Shown piece after piece: positions 46,884 through 58,600 of a stretch of DNA of 64,000 nt; the stretch's first letter is position 1, and each line of letters opens with the position of its first letter. The notes beneath the pieces were generated by a model. The model was not told the DNA's origin, did no database searches, and saw nothing but the letters and a program-made list of their open reading frames with translations. The position numbers and the translations under genes are program-made. Origin of the DNA: Bactrocera neohumeralis (taxonomy: Eukaryota; Arthropoda; Insecta; Diptera; Tephritidae); contig NC_065919.1 of the NCBI RefSeq assembly GCF_024586455.1, positions 34,758,839 through 34,822,838 on the forward strand, in the 5' to 3' direction.

Positions 46884-47380
46884 ATGGAAAAGAAGGGCGA
46901 TGAAGTAAAAGAAGAATTACGAAATAAATTAAAAAACCTCAGTAGACGCAAACAGCTGACTCCATATGTATCTTCAAAAAGCACCAAAAGCAACAACAAC
47001 ACACCTTCATAAACTGCAACTCGAATGTAGTAAATCTTTTAAATTATATTTGATCTTGTTAGCTTGTTTTACTTGCGTTTTTGCTCACTCACCCAGGCGT
47101 CACTACGATACACGCAGTAGGTTTAAAAATAAAATGAACTTAAGGATTTTAGAATTGAAGAATGAATTAAATAATTGGTTAATATGGAATATCTTAAAAT
47201 TGTTGAATATAAAGGTTAAGCTGAATGATAAAAATGTATAAAAAGAAAAGTAAATACACCATATTGATTCATTCGCTTGTATAGCTGCTAGTATTCATCC
47301 TAAGTGGTTGATTGATGAAAAGGCTATTAATTTTTTTGTCAATACTTCCCTTAGCCTCCATATATATCCAGTAGTATTAT
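46884..47380 (+). pseudogene. Coding-like fragments of unknown origin, cut by a mariner
   Basis: After TCAAAA, a good fly start context, an ATG at 46884 opens a 42-codon frame beginning MEKKGDEVKEELRNKLKNLS and ending at 47012. A strong acceptor-like tract ending CACTCACCCAG follows at about 47094. The frame 47128-47241 contains MNLRILELKNELNN, which weakly recalls a SAP motif. At 47258-47380 the frame reads CIAASIHPKWLIDEKAINFF and VNTSLSL, weakly like the ASVxHPxFKLxWL block of hAT transposases. The mariner at 47382 cuts this last frame. These may be parts of one gene or transposon; the grouping is a guess. Confidence 0.25.
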
Positions 47381-47381
47381 A

Positions 47382-48200
47382 CAAGGTGCGTTCCAAAGTA
47401 AACAGGACTTTAAAAAAAGGACAAATGGTTTTTTCTGCAAAATCAATTTATTTTATTCAAAGTAGTCTCCCTCTGCTTCAATATAGCTTTTCGCACGGTC
47501 CAAAAGCATGTCGAACGAGTGTTTTAGCTCGTTGGCCGGTATGGCCGCTAGTACGCCGGTGCAACCCTTTTGAATGGCCTCTACGTATGCATAACGCCTT
47601 CCGCTCATGTGCAAATGCATTCCTCCGAAAAGGAAGAAGTCGCACGGTGCCATATCAGGTGAATACGGGAAGTGGTTAATGGTTAAAATGTGATTTTTGG
47701 TCAAATAATCGTTCTTCCAATATTGGGCTCTGAGCAATTTTTGGTCGTCGATGTTTTGGAGATATTCAATTCCATTTCCATGAATTTCAATGATGACTTC
47801 GGCTAATTTTTGATGAATTCACGCACAGTTTCTATGGAATTTCCGGTGATCACGGATTTTGAATGGCCCACATATTGATCGTCATTTATGTCCTCACGAC
47901 CACTTTGAAAACGTTGAAACCACTCGTGCACTCTGCTACGGGATAAGCAATCATCGCCATTAACTTTTTTCATCAATTGAAACGTTTCGGTAAAAGTTAC
48001 CAATTTTTAAACAAAATTTAATGTTGGCTCTTTTTTCGAAGCTCATTTTCGCAACGATAACACAAACATACTGACACTTAAAATACAATAACTTCACTTC
48101 TAATTAAAGAAATGTCATGAAATTCTCACTGGAAAATCGATAGGAGATTTTAACGCACCATACGATATAGAGATGGCGCCACAAGGGCGCGCTAGATTCA
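47382..48200 (-). mobile_element. Internally deleted mariner
   Basis: The left end CAAGGTGCGTTCCAAAGTAA follows a TA dinucleotide, as expected for mariner. The right end is less clear: an inverted GGTGCGTT lies at about 48153-48160, but GGCGCC-rich sequence typical of a mariner leader continues to about 48200. Inside, the minus strand holds only the beginning and end of a mariner transposase gene. Confidence 0.7.
47453..48046 (-). pseudogene. Mariner transposase, internally deleted
   Basis: The reading starts with ATG at 48046 (MSFEKRANIKFC), frameshifts, then gives VTFTETFQLMKKVNGDDCLS, RVHEWFQRFQSGREDINDD and SVITGNSIETVREFIKN, the HTH half of the protein. It then jumps to HILTINHFPYSPDMAPCDFF, the third catalytic aspartate block. 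The C-terminus has YAYVEAIQKGCTGVLAAIPA and AEGDYFE. The first and second catalytic aspartates are deleted. It is a different mariner lineage from those at 17.4, 29-31 and 60.6 kb. Confidence 0.8.
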
Positions 48201-48206
48201 AATAGT

Positions 48207-49555
48207 AATTAAGGCAACTGGGAAGAGCCCGTTTTTCTCTTGGAATGAGTCTTTCATTTTAATATTCATCTAAAGCTTTTGAAACTACTAATTGTAGGAT
48301 CATAATAAGCAGAGTAGTAGTGTGAGACAATTTTCATAGAGAGTCGAGGGTTCAAAAACTGATCGAACTCAGTTCATACAAGGATTTTCAAATATACTAC
48401 AGTTGACTTTATATCCTAGATTTTCTTTATTATCAGACATTAAATTGCGTGAAAACATGTTCTCGATTATAAATTGATATTTTAATAAAATTGGATGTAC
48501 AAGTTATCTTAAACCTAATATGGTTGGGTACTAAATATGAATGAAATTATCTATCTAATATTCATATTATTAATGTTATTGTATTTAGCCTCTTTGGTAG
48601 ATTTTTTATCACATATGTAAACATATCTGATTTGAGTAAATTAGTTTGATGCTAGTATAAATATTTGGGACACGAAGCAACATACATATTTAATAATTTG
48701 GTCCATAAGGTATAGATGCTTTCGTAAATTACAGGTGTCTTATTCACCTTAAAACATATATAGAAAAGAGAAATTTAGCTACAACACATTAAAAATAAAT
48801 GACCACGTTTCTTCTCCTATTTGTGACGATGAATTATTGCCGTTTCAAGTCCCTTTATTGCTATTACATAACGATAGTAAAACATAATTTTATATTTCGC
48901 TTTACCAATGTTTGATCGTAATGCCTACCAAACCACCATATTATAAGAGTATGTACATATGCAAATATATTCAATTATAAATATGAGTATTTGTGTTGTT
49001 CTCTTATTTGTATAAATGTAATTAAGTTCCGTTTAACAAAAGAACGAACATTTTCGAATGCGCAATCAACTTCACAAGTTCGGTTATACTACATTAGTGT
49101 CAATTTAATGTTTCCTTAATGACACCGCATTCGGTGTAGGAGGGGCATAAGAGAGTACAGTACTTGCTATCAGTTCAGTAGGTCAATTGTTCAAGTTTAC
49201 CATGGTAGTGGGTATAATGAGTAAAAAACAATCGTCCTTTCAATGTTTCTTTATTCCCATACACTATGAATTTCATTTAAAGACGAATAGGTTGATTTTT
49301 AGCAGCATCTATACATTATCTTATTTCAATTATTCATAACAATATATCTCATTTAATGTTTGCTTTACAAAAAAATTTGGACTTATCTTAATTATATAAA
49401 GTTATTTAAATATAAAACTTGAAATCTGTTTTTTTTTTGCTGTCATGAAAGTTTTATAACACTAAAGAGTGTCTCAAAACAAACACAAGAATTAGATTTG
49501 TTGCCATTTATGTGGTAAAGTGTTGACAATTATAAGAAAACCAAATCGACAGCTG
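48207..49555. other. Spacer with no recognised feature
   Basis: Unique AT-rich sequence; nothing recognised. Confidence 0.35.
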
Positions 49556-49559
49556 GCAG

Positions 49560-49765
49560 TTTAAGCTTATTAAAAATGAGGCGTTCGTTACAGGACCTAA
49601 CATCTGCATTATTGAACAACATTTCAAAAAAAAAAATGGAGGCAGCAGTTCGAAAGTTTCATACAAAATATGGTCGGAATAGTGTTTTAACATTGTCCAA
49701 ATTAATTGAAATGATGGCAAATTTAAATTTTGCGTTAACTTTGGGACATCCGGTATAAAATAGAT
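49560..49765 (+). pseudogene. Tc3-like transposase N-terminal fragment
   Basis: The plus strand encodes MEAAVRKFHTKYGRNSVLTL followed by SKLIEM and ALTLGHPV. This matches the AAVRKFRTKYGRNSxLTxxTVKRLIxKF HTH region of insect Tc3-like transposases. The frame ends at 49758 and nothing of the catalytic domain follows. It is a separate remnant from the one at 39.3 kb, which keeps the other half of such a protein. Confidence 0.6.
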
Positions 49766-49899
49766 CGGCAATGATTGCGCAGTCGGTCGTCGATAGAATC
49801 GAAATATTGTATTATTGGTTTCGTGATATCAATTTATCTAACTGAAAAAGCGGTTTTTCTTGTAACGCAAAACTTATTCTCTACTTTTCAATCTTATGG

Positions 49900-50480
49900 C
49901 ACATATAATTGAAATTTGGTCACTGGTTTGACCAGACTACATATATGCATACCCGAAAAACGCTGTGAAGCGAAGTTCCATAACCAAACTTCAAATTAAG
50001 ATAGAAAATGTTATTTAGTACAGACGGTTCAACAACAAAAAGCACCAATAGGCTGAAAATATTTAAAAAGTTGGACTGAACCGCCCTCAACTAGGCTTAA
50101 TGTTCGTACATATATCACAAGCCGCTAAAGCTATATCAACCAAACTTGGTGGAGACGGTACCTGTGAAAATGGGTGGAATCGGATAATAACAATGCCCAT
50201 TACCCGTTTGTTTTAAACCACCAAATCCGCGATAACTCACTAAATAAAAACGTCAGAAGCAACTAAGATCTTATGTGCTTAAATTAAATTGTTCCTTCAT
50301 GGTACGCTATCTAAAGTCTAGAAGTAATCGAAATCGGTTCATAATTTATTAAGCCCCCAAGACACCGATTTGGTGGACCTGTGTGCCTATGGCTGACTTT
50401 TTACTAGTATCAGTTAATCTATTAAAATAATAAATAATTATATGCCTGTGTACCAAAACTGGATAAAATAGAGACCCAGC
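49900..50480 (+). mobile_element. Old HINE, plus strand
   Basis: Internal blocks such as 'AGCTATATCAACCAAACTTG', 'GGGTGGAATCGGATAATAAC' and 'ATAAAAACGTCAGAAGCAAC' follow the order of the young copies. Neither end is clear. It lies just left of a HINE in the opposite orientation. Confidence 0.55.
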
Positions 50481-50831
50481 TCTCATATCCAAATATAAAT
50501 ATTTTCAAACTTTCCGTTGCCCATGATCTTTTTTTCAGATATTATCTAGTAAAATATGACATCCAGACTTTCTTTTAGCCATACTATACCAGATATATTG
50601 AATACTACCTCTCCACTCGGCATTATGTCGTTTATATTGGTCGTTATGTGTGTTATTAACTGTGGGTATAATTTCCTCAAAATAATATGATTTGGCGTTG
50701 GATATGAATGAAATTGGTCTAAAACTTTGATTGATCTTTCGATATAGCCTCAAAATCAATTATAATTGCCAGTGCATTGATAAATTAAAAATTAAGCTTT
50801 AAAGCGAGGAGTTCTACAATTATGCTACTAA

Positions 50832-51985
50832 CAAGTAATGAAGGGCTAAGATCGGGTGCAACCGAACATTTTATACTCTTGCAACTTGCAAGAATAAAAG
50901 CCAGGGCAATACTTTAAAGTGTAAAACCATTCACATAGAGTAAAGTCAGTCAGATATTCGAAAATCCTGGTATTAGTTATGTAGGGGCTAGGCCAAGTTT
51001 TTGCTCAACTTTATCTATATTAGGAACAAAGATACACTGTTATGAGTAAAACACGCTCGCTTATTTTCATTGGAATAACTCACATATTGGTCGATATATG
51101 CGTTACAATGCCATCCCGAAGTTCAAAAATATTTATATTAAGTATATGGGTGCTAAGAAAAGTATTGGACCGATTGAACTCATTTTTGACATAGAGAGAT
51201 ACCATTATAAGAGAAGGATTATCTCTTAATTTAAGTTTTATATATCACACATTGACCGACATTTTCGATCTACCGTCAACCATAGACACTGGAGTCTAAA
51301 TTTCGGTACCTAGGGGCTTGAACAGTTTTTATTGGATTTAGAGAATTTTTGCTCATAAGGTAGTACACACTTAAGATATTATTCGTGCAAAGTTTTATCG
51401 GTATATTAATTACTTCTTGATATATGTACATATGTACTGGAAACTGAACGAATCGCGTGGAATGTAAAATTTAGCAATATGGGAAATAGGCGTTGTTGTT
51501 GCCTGATTTCGTCCATTTTCACATTGGCACATAAGAATGTCAAAAGACGAAATCGGTTAGGCGGATCCCGAGATATGGGATTTCACCAAAAAGTGGGCGG
51601 TGCCACGCCCATCGTCCAATTTTCATGCCGGCTCCCGTAAAGCTATCTCATGCCATCTACTATTGATTTAATAATTTTAATAGTTTTTAACAGTAACGTT
51701 ATATGAGGAGTGAGCGGGCTTTTATTCCGACTTCATCCAATTTCACACTGTCGTTAGAATGTGTGGTTATGAGATAAGCACATTAAACTTGTTATAGGAC
51801 GATGTCACGCCCACTTTTTAAAAACTTTTACTCAAGTTACAGCTTGCACGGACAGACGGACGGATGGACGGATGGACGGTCAGACAGGCAGTCAACCGGA
51901 TTTCAACTTTTCTCGTCATCCTTATCATTTATATATATACAACTCTATCTCAATTAGTTTTAGGTGATACGTACAACCGTCAAGA
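50832..51985 (-). mobile_element. HINE, minus strand
   Basis: The left end CAAGTAATGAAGGGCTAAG with ATCGGGTGCAACCGAAC and ATTTTATACTCTTGCAAC is an inverted HINE 3' end. The (GGACGGAC)n tract at about 51858-51885 is the inverted CTGTCCG tract. The 5' palindrome is missing at the right, where LINE reverse transcriptase sequence takes over at about 51990. Confidence 0.7.
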
Positions 51986-51989
51986 GTCA

Positions 51990-53085
51990 AGTCTTCAAAT
52001 GCTGATAAAAATTTGTTAAGACGTCTTAATAGACGCATAAAAGACGAAATGTTAAAACTTTGCAACAAAGATTGGAATACTCTACTTTCAACTATGGTGG
52101 AAGGGTCCGGCTCCTTTAGAAACATCAACAAAGTTTAAAAGAAGAAATATTCAAACATTTCAACATTGAACTATAATGCAATCTGGAATCCTTAATAGGA
52201 ATCAAACTGTATATGCTCATTTGAGAGATTCTGCTACTAAAACTGATCTCGTTGAAATAACCTTGTCAGCTAACGCATCAGTTACTATGCCTTCTGGTAG
52301 CTTTTGTATTAATTCTAAAATTTTTTTTACATTATTAAAGAATTTAAAAACTAAAAAGTCTACTGGTATTGTATAGTTGCCTGAAACCTTTACCAAAAAG
52401 CAGTATGATATCTTGTAAATATAATTAATACTTGGGATTAAGTTACTTTCATAAAGCATGGAGAAAGCTTAAAATCATAGCAATAATAATGACCCAGAAG
52501 TTTATTCAAATCAATCAATATATCAATACTGGGAAAGGTTATTAAAAAATTATAAACTTTTGTTGAAAACAATGGAATTCTTTCAACCCAACAATTTGAC
52601 TTTGGAAACAAATATAACACTGTTCAATCTCATTTAACTTCCGATTGAACTAAATAAAATCGTTCAACATTAAAAAAGAAAACCGTAGTGTTTCAGTTCA
52701 TATTGATAGTAATAAGTGGCCATTCTAGGAAATTTCTGCAAATATAATTACTAATGTACCATTAGACCCTAACGATTTCAAAAATATTTCATTTAATGAA
52801 GGATTCTGGTAAACGCGTAGAAAACTCAGCAATTTTTTCTGGTTGAAAACACAGGCAAGTTACTTGCCCCAGAGCTGTTCTGTATTAAACAATATCACTG
52901 TTCTTTGAAATGAAATAATAAAATATATCGGCCTTATTCTTGAAAAAAAAATTAATTTATAAACAAAATGTTTCGGATATTATTAATAAAAAAACATATG
53001 TTATAAATAGGACCTTGTGTACTTTCATTAATCGTAAATCCGATCAAAATACTAACAAATGTCAGCTTCCCATGAGTGGTGTATG
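51990..53085 (+). pseudogene. Jockey-type LINE reverse transcriptase remnant
   Basis: The plus strand gives, with frame changes, NLLRRLNRRIKDEMLKLCNK followed by DWNTLLSTMVEGSGSFRNIN; then LLKNLKTKKSTGIV; LPETFTKKQYDIL; ILGKVIKKL; ENNGILSTQQFDFGNKYNTV; IKYIGLILEKKINF; and RTLCTFINRKS. This is the order of the linker, fingers, ILGKxxEKLL / LxxxQFGFRxxHST and KYLGLxLDxKLxF segments of Jockey-clade ORF2 proteins. The catalytic FADD region is not recognisable and there are many stops. The 5' end abuts a HINE. The endonuclease and the polyA tail are not visible. Confidence 0.7.
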
Positions 53086-53560
53086 TTAGGTTAGGTTATT
53101 AAATTTGTCACGAAGGTTGTAACACACCGTAGGAAAATTTGGATACCCTATAAAATATATGTATATATAAAAGACCGGTACGATAAGTTGAACTGATTTA
53201 GACATGCCTGTCTGTCTGCCCATTTGTCCGTCTGTATGTCTGTATATAAGCGAACTGGTACCTAAGTTGTTGAGATATCTTCAAGAAATTTTACTTGACT
53301 TATTGTCTACAGAATATAGCTGCATACAAATCCTCGAAGAAAGTGTTCAGATCAGATCAATATACCATATTGGATCAAAACGGGTGAAAACTTTCCCTGG
53401 ACCTCATATAACTAATATCATGACTTTCAAGCATCTAGTGATGGTATGTGAGGAACGTTAATGAAACTCAAAGAGCATCTTGGTTTGTTAATAATTTGCA
53501 GTAATGCCAAAAATAGTTAAAATCGCGTCAATACTGCTCAAATCTATATATCTAATATTA

Positions 53561-53968
53561 GGGGTATTCAGACCGAACTTGTTAATCTAGTAGTTCGTTA
53601 GTTAATACTTCGTTAAAACACTTAACTGTGAACATAGTTTTTGCTGTACATCGGAAGTGGGTGTCAATTTTGTTTCAAAACAGCTCATTTAATTATATTA
53701 AATACTTACTTTTGAAAAATTTGTCAAAAACGAATTTGTAGTAGACAGCATATCTATTTGTTCGCAATAAAATAAGTTAACTTTTGAGGCAACAACGCAA
53801 ACAAAACTGCTCAGTGATGTTACCAAGCAACGAAAAAACTATCATGCCTGCCAGTCTGGTACTTCATTACTCGGTAATACGATAATCCGTTAATTTTACA
53901 AAAACAAAACCCACATAAAAACTACCGAGTAACGACTAACGAATTAACAAAACTGGTCTGAATATCTC
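53561..53968. mobile_element. MITE with TATTA flanking repeat
   Basis: The left end GGGGTATTCAGACC is matched by GAGATATTCAGACC read from the right, followed on both sides by a further GTTAAT-type stretch. TATTA occurs directly on both sides (53556-53560 and 53969-53973). It is 408 bp with no coding capacity. It splits HINE sequence. Confidence 0.75.
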
Positions 53969-54143
53969 TATTATGTTTTCAAATTCTCGGTTGGCTTTAT
54001 GCTATTTAATTGGTGAATTTGTAAGATATCTTAGTAAAATTAACTGAACGTATAATATTGGATATGCTATAATTTATTGCTGTGAAATTAATTTGGACGA
54101 TGACAACATCTGATCAGTCGACGTTACGAATTTTCGAGACATA

Positions 54144-54505
54144 GGTTCTGCAAAAGATTTATGGTCCTTTGCGCGTTGGCCACGGCGAACATCGCAGTCG
54201 ATGAAACGATGCGCTGTATGAGATATACGACGACATTGACATAGTTCTGTGAATGTCGTCCGAATGGACGAAAACGCTTCAGCTTTGAAAGTATTCTACG
54301 CAGTACCCGCCGGGGGAAGCAGAGGAAGAGGAAGACCTCCACTCCTTTGGAAGAACCAGGTGGAGAAGGATCTGGCTTCGCTTGGAATCTCCAATTGGCG
54401 CCACGTTGCGAAAAGAAGAAAAGACTGGCGCGCTGTTGTTAACTCGGCTATAATCGCGTAAGCGGTGTCCACGCCAGTAAAGAAGAGAGGAAGAAGATAT
54501 TAATC
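54144..54505 (+). mobile_element. LINE 3' tail (copy 4 of 4)
   Basis: The plus strand reads VLQKIYGPLRVGHGEHRSR, a stop, NDALYEIYDDIDIV, then GHVVRMDENASALKVF, GRGRPPLLWKNQVEKDLASL and GISNWRHVAKRRKDW, ending SAIIA with a stop. This is the same C-terminal block as at 12.8, 19.0 and 38.9 kb, but it reaches further upstream. A deletion between DIDIV and GHVVRM removes the QRLRxL part. The 3' end has GCCAGTAAAGAAGAG and GAAGAAG. Confidence 0.7.
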
Positions 54506-54530
54506 CATGAATTACCCAAATTCTCATGTA

Positions 54531-55408
54531 CAGGGTCCGGCACTCAAAGTGTAACCAACTTCAGACCATTCGCGCAGCTGTCGCACTGGAATGAGCTGTT
54601 TATAAATTCGCTGAATGACAGTTCGGAGTATTGTTCGCAAGTGTAAAAAAGCGTTTTGCCAAAAGTGAAAGCAAAAAAAAGTGATCAGTGATGGAATTCA
54701 AACGTAATAGTGTGATTGCTTTATATTTAGCTGGAAAACACAGCCAGCAATTGTCCGTGTGCTCAAACACCTTAATGTGAATAAAGTTTTTGTTCATTCA
54801 CCATCACTCGTTACAATGATACTGGTAGCATCGCAAAACGCCATGGAGGTGGTCATCAAAAGACTGCAACGTCACGTGAGATGGTTCGGAAAGTGAAGAA
54901 GCGACTTGAGCGAAATCCAGGACGAAGTGCCAACCAAATGGCTAAAGAACTGAAAATATTCGACCGCAGCATCCGACGCATAGTGAAAAATGAGTTCAAG
55001 GTCAAGCCTTACAAGTTCCAAGGCCCACGATCTCACACCGAAGCAGCAACAAGTAAGACTTGAGAGAGCGAAGCAGTTGCTTCGCTTGGCCGAAAGCGGT
55101 CAAATTCCGAACATTGGATATTTTGGAGAGCAAGGTCCGAAGTAAAAAATACACCAGTCTCGAGATGCTGAAGAAAGCCATTGTCCGTGAGTGGTCCAAA
55201 ATACCGGCAAGTCACATTCGGGCAGCGTGCGATTCGTTTTTTGACCATCTCAAGGCCATAGCTAAGGCAAAAGGTGGTCATATCGAGCAAAAGTGAATTG
55301 GTCCTGAATTTATGATTATTTTCACAAATTTTGTACTTAAAAATAAATAAAAATAATTTTCGAAACCGAATTTATGGCTCTTTTAATTGGTTACACTTCT
55401 AGACCCTG
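54531..55408 (+). mobile_element. Tc1-like transposon, internally deleted, 878 bp
   Basis: The left end CAGGGTCCGGCACTC with AGTGTAACCAA is matched by CAGGGTCTAGAAGTGTAACC read from the right. TA flanks both ends (54529-54530 and 55409-55410). The transposase gene inside keeps only its start and end, so this is a non-autonomous deletion derivative. It lies 25 bp after a LINE tail. Confidence 0.85.
54691..55296 (+). pseudogene. Tc1-family transposase, catalytic core deleted
   Basis: It starts at ATG 54691 (MEFKRNSVIALYLAGK). After a frameshift it gives KVKKRLERNPGRSANQMAKE, then LKIFDRSIRRIVKNEFKVK, the paired HTH DNA-binding domain. Further shifted frames give RAKQLLRLAESGQIPNI. It then jumps to ILESKVRSKKYTSLEMLKKA and PASHIRAACDSFFDHLKAIA, ending GGHIEQK at 55296. 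The last part is the normal C-terminus of this insect Tc1-type lineage. The whole DDE catalytic region between IPNI and ILESKV is missing. Confidence 0.8.
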
Positions 55409-55649
55409 TAAAAGATATATGGATTTTCGTATTCAACAAACCTTTTATTAAATAAGTCTGTCAGTGTATGAGTTATATATTTATACAAAATAGGTTGTAA
55501 TCCATTCCCGATTTCGTCGAACAACGATTATTGAAATCGTTTGTAACATTAAAACAAGTTTTTTCAATACTTGAAGGTATTTCTCCTGGCACATTGTAAG
55601 AGTATGAAACGTTCGGTTACACCCGAATTTAGCCCTTCCTTACTTGTTT

Positions 55650-58600
55650 TTAAAACAATTTTTCAATCCAAAATTGCGGAGCGCCTGTGATAGAAAACAA
55701 ATTTTTAACAAGTAAGCAAGGGTTAAAAAATGTTTGCCCACAGATCTTTCAAGTAGCAAAAACTCCCTGTTTTTTGAAAACTTCATCATCAAAAAAGTTT
55801 TGGAGTTATACTAATTTATTAACAGAAGGAAAATAGATATTACGAAAGCTACTTTAATGATGCTGTTAAATAAATATTTACGTTGAGAAATTTTGTGGAT
55901 GTAATAACTAGTGACAACATTTCATAACCAAATTTGTACTTTTCGTCAGAATGAAGCGTTAAAATTTTTGAGGGCAACTATTTTTTCTGTTGAATTTATT
56001 ATTATTACTTAAACAGCCTTGAACAAAATCGCAGTAAATTGGGCAGATACAAAGTATGAAAATTTTGTTTTTAGTATGTTGTTTCAGTTCAACGGTTTAT
56101 TTCTCAGTTTGATAAATACGTGTTGACCATAATTGAAGCATCACAGTATAAATAGCGGTTTGTGAAAAATGCTATTATTATATATTTATGACGCAATGTG
56201 TTCTACGTGAGCGAAGGTACATTCCAAACAACGATGGCATTTATAAATCAAGGTCAAAAATGGTTTGACCCGAATGGTTACCTGTATACCTATGTGGTTA
56301 CATTGATTAGCTGCGGAAAATAATGGCACCAAAATCCAATGGTATAAAGCGCATTTTACCTACAAGTACTTTACGGGCATCGTTGGTTGCAAACTGAACT
56401 ACTTTCATAAAACCACACTTTAACATAACGACACCAAAAATATTTTGTTAAATTGTTCAAAGATAACTGCAAACAGATGTATGAGTTCCGTCTAGTGAAA
56501 TGGAAAATGACTTCTAAATAAATAACAAATTTAGAGTTATTATTTTCTACATTTTCTATTTCCAAATATTTTTCTTTCAGTAATCTTGTTTTTCTCAAGA
56601 ACTTTAATGGGAGTTCTTTGGTACCAACACCAACTTCTGTACATGGTTTTATGATTAATGTTTGCACATATGGGATTTCCAATGCCTTACACAAGTGGCT
56701 AGTGGATATTATAACGTAGAGTATATTTAAATAACTTTAGGACTTTTATTTTTAAATATTAAATTTTGATATTTTTCCCTCCCGATATGCAATGAACCAC
56801 AAAGTTTTCTTGACGTTTTGCTGCAGTATTATCAACTTCTAAACGAAGTTTAGTTTTTTTGGTTTTTGTATATGACGTCATATACATAAAACGATTTTAT
56901 AAGTACATTTTCGATATGGTTATATTAGCTTCAATTAACTGCGATGGAAATATTATAGTCCGTCATTCAAACTGATCAAATGAAACCGATTAAAACCAAT
57001 GATGAGTCAATTGTTGATGTTTGATAATGTGTGGTTAATTCACAAATAAGAAGTTTGATTGATGTATAACCAAGAATTGGTTATACGTACACATAAATTG
57101 TACTACAGTCATATTTATTTTCTAAAAACGTATGTGTAATCCTCAAAACATTCAGTTGATGGTATTAGAATTTATGGTTTAAAATTCCTTAAACGATGTT
57201 TCATGGGAATATTTAGAATAACGGTATTAACTTACTAAAGGATAATTATTAAAGTTGACTCCGGCAATTTTATACCTTTAGCGCTATTTATTTTAAGCCA
57301 ATACTTTTGTGAATCCTTTGCGAAATATATTTTTATAACTTCTTAAAAATGTGAAATTTTGGAAATAATTTAAAATAGTTTCGGTGTGCATAATTCTACT
57401 AATTCATAACTATTAGAGTGCGTCCGACTTCTATTCCATCTGAATTGATTTTCCTATGACAAGTTAACTATGAAGGCGAATACTATAATAATAATAATCA
57501 AAGTATAACAATATTCATAGCGTAAGCACATTAATATGCACATATTTAATAACCTGACCAATAAGTAGTTTACCTACACAGTCGTGCTGTTGCTGTTGGT
57601 TGTTGTCCGCTGTATGTAGTATTTGAATTGCTTAACGTTCATCTTTATTATTAATGTGAGAATTTTAAAACTTTTTAGTCTCACCCAGTGTTGTAAGGGT
57701 TTTTAATTAGGTATATTTTACCTTTTCAATTTTTTTCGTTGCTTTAGTTATCTTCTTTTGGGAAATTAGTTTAAGTCGTAGATTATAAATCAGTGTTTGC
57801 ATCTTTCGAAAAAATTTTTCCTTGTTTCATAATTTAATCAAATCATTATTCGAATAATACTCCTAAGCTGAAGCTTCTCTATCTACGAGTACGCATTCAT
57901 AAAACCGCCCTATATTGAATTTAAGGTTGAACTTTTCGAAAAGTTTAGTTGCTATTTTATATATGTATGCAATATGGTACGTGCTGAAGGGAATTTGACA
58001 GTCCTTTTCCCATCGTACTGAAATAAACTATAATACTGTCAAACGTTCTTGCCGTTTCAGTTATTGGTCTTAAAGTGACACCACCTCTTTTATATTTGCT
58101 ATGGTTAAAAAAAATGTTGTTTTTTGATAAATCATTGTATGTTGACAGGAAAAATATCGGTGATTCAAGTGTTACGCAAAATTAGCCACAGCATATGGAT
58201 TCAGATACTAAATTGTACCACAACCGTACCATTGCAAAGATTTACTCCGTTCAAGGAGGGTCACAAACATTACGGAAACTCGATATGGTTGGGTAAACAT
58301 AAAGTAAAATTGGTGACTTGGGAACATATTCAGTATTTCAAAGGAACGCGATGGGTGCAGCATTTTTGAGAAGACACATCGATCGTTAGGACAAATCTGT
58401 AAATAAATAGTTTTACCGCACGTTAATGAATGAATTGAACGTCGAGATCAAAGTTAGGCCCACGACGTTTTAGCCCGTATAGTACATTCAATATACTAAC
58501 ATTGTACAAAATGCAATGCAACCGATGTGTGGCGAAAATTATATTGCTACTCTTGTCATTTTTTTCGTTTACTCAGAAAATTTAAATTATTCTTATTATC

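Larger units (their letters stand above)
53088..55646 (+). mobile_element. HINE, plus strand, broken by three insertions
   Basis: It starts with group-A-like sequence (TTTGTCACGAAGGTTGTAAC, then a CTGTCTGTCTGCCC tract at about 53208). HINE sequence continues to 53560 and resumes from 53974 to about 54070. The 3' end at 55420-55646 has GTAAGAGTATGAAACG, the hairpin GTTCGGTTACACCCGAA and CCTTACTTGTTTTT. In between lie a 408-bp MITE, a LINE 3' tail and a deleted Tc1. The 3' end could belong to a different HINE copy, since the 5' part is group A and the 3' part group B. Confidence 0.5.

Noticed and set aside
46481..47002. 173-codon minus-strand open frame
   Set aside because: It is hydrophobic with no family resemblance and no start context. 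It is antisense to a better-looking plus-strand frame, and stop-poor frames of this length occur by chance.
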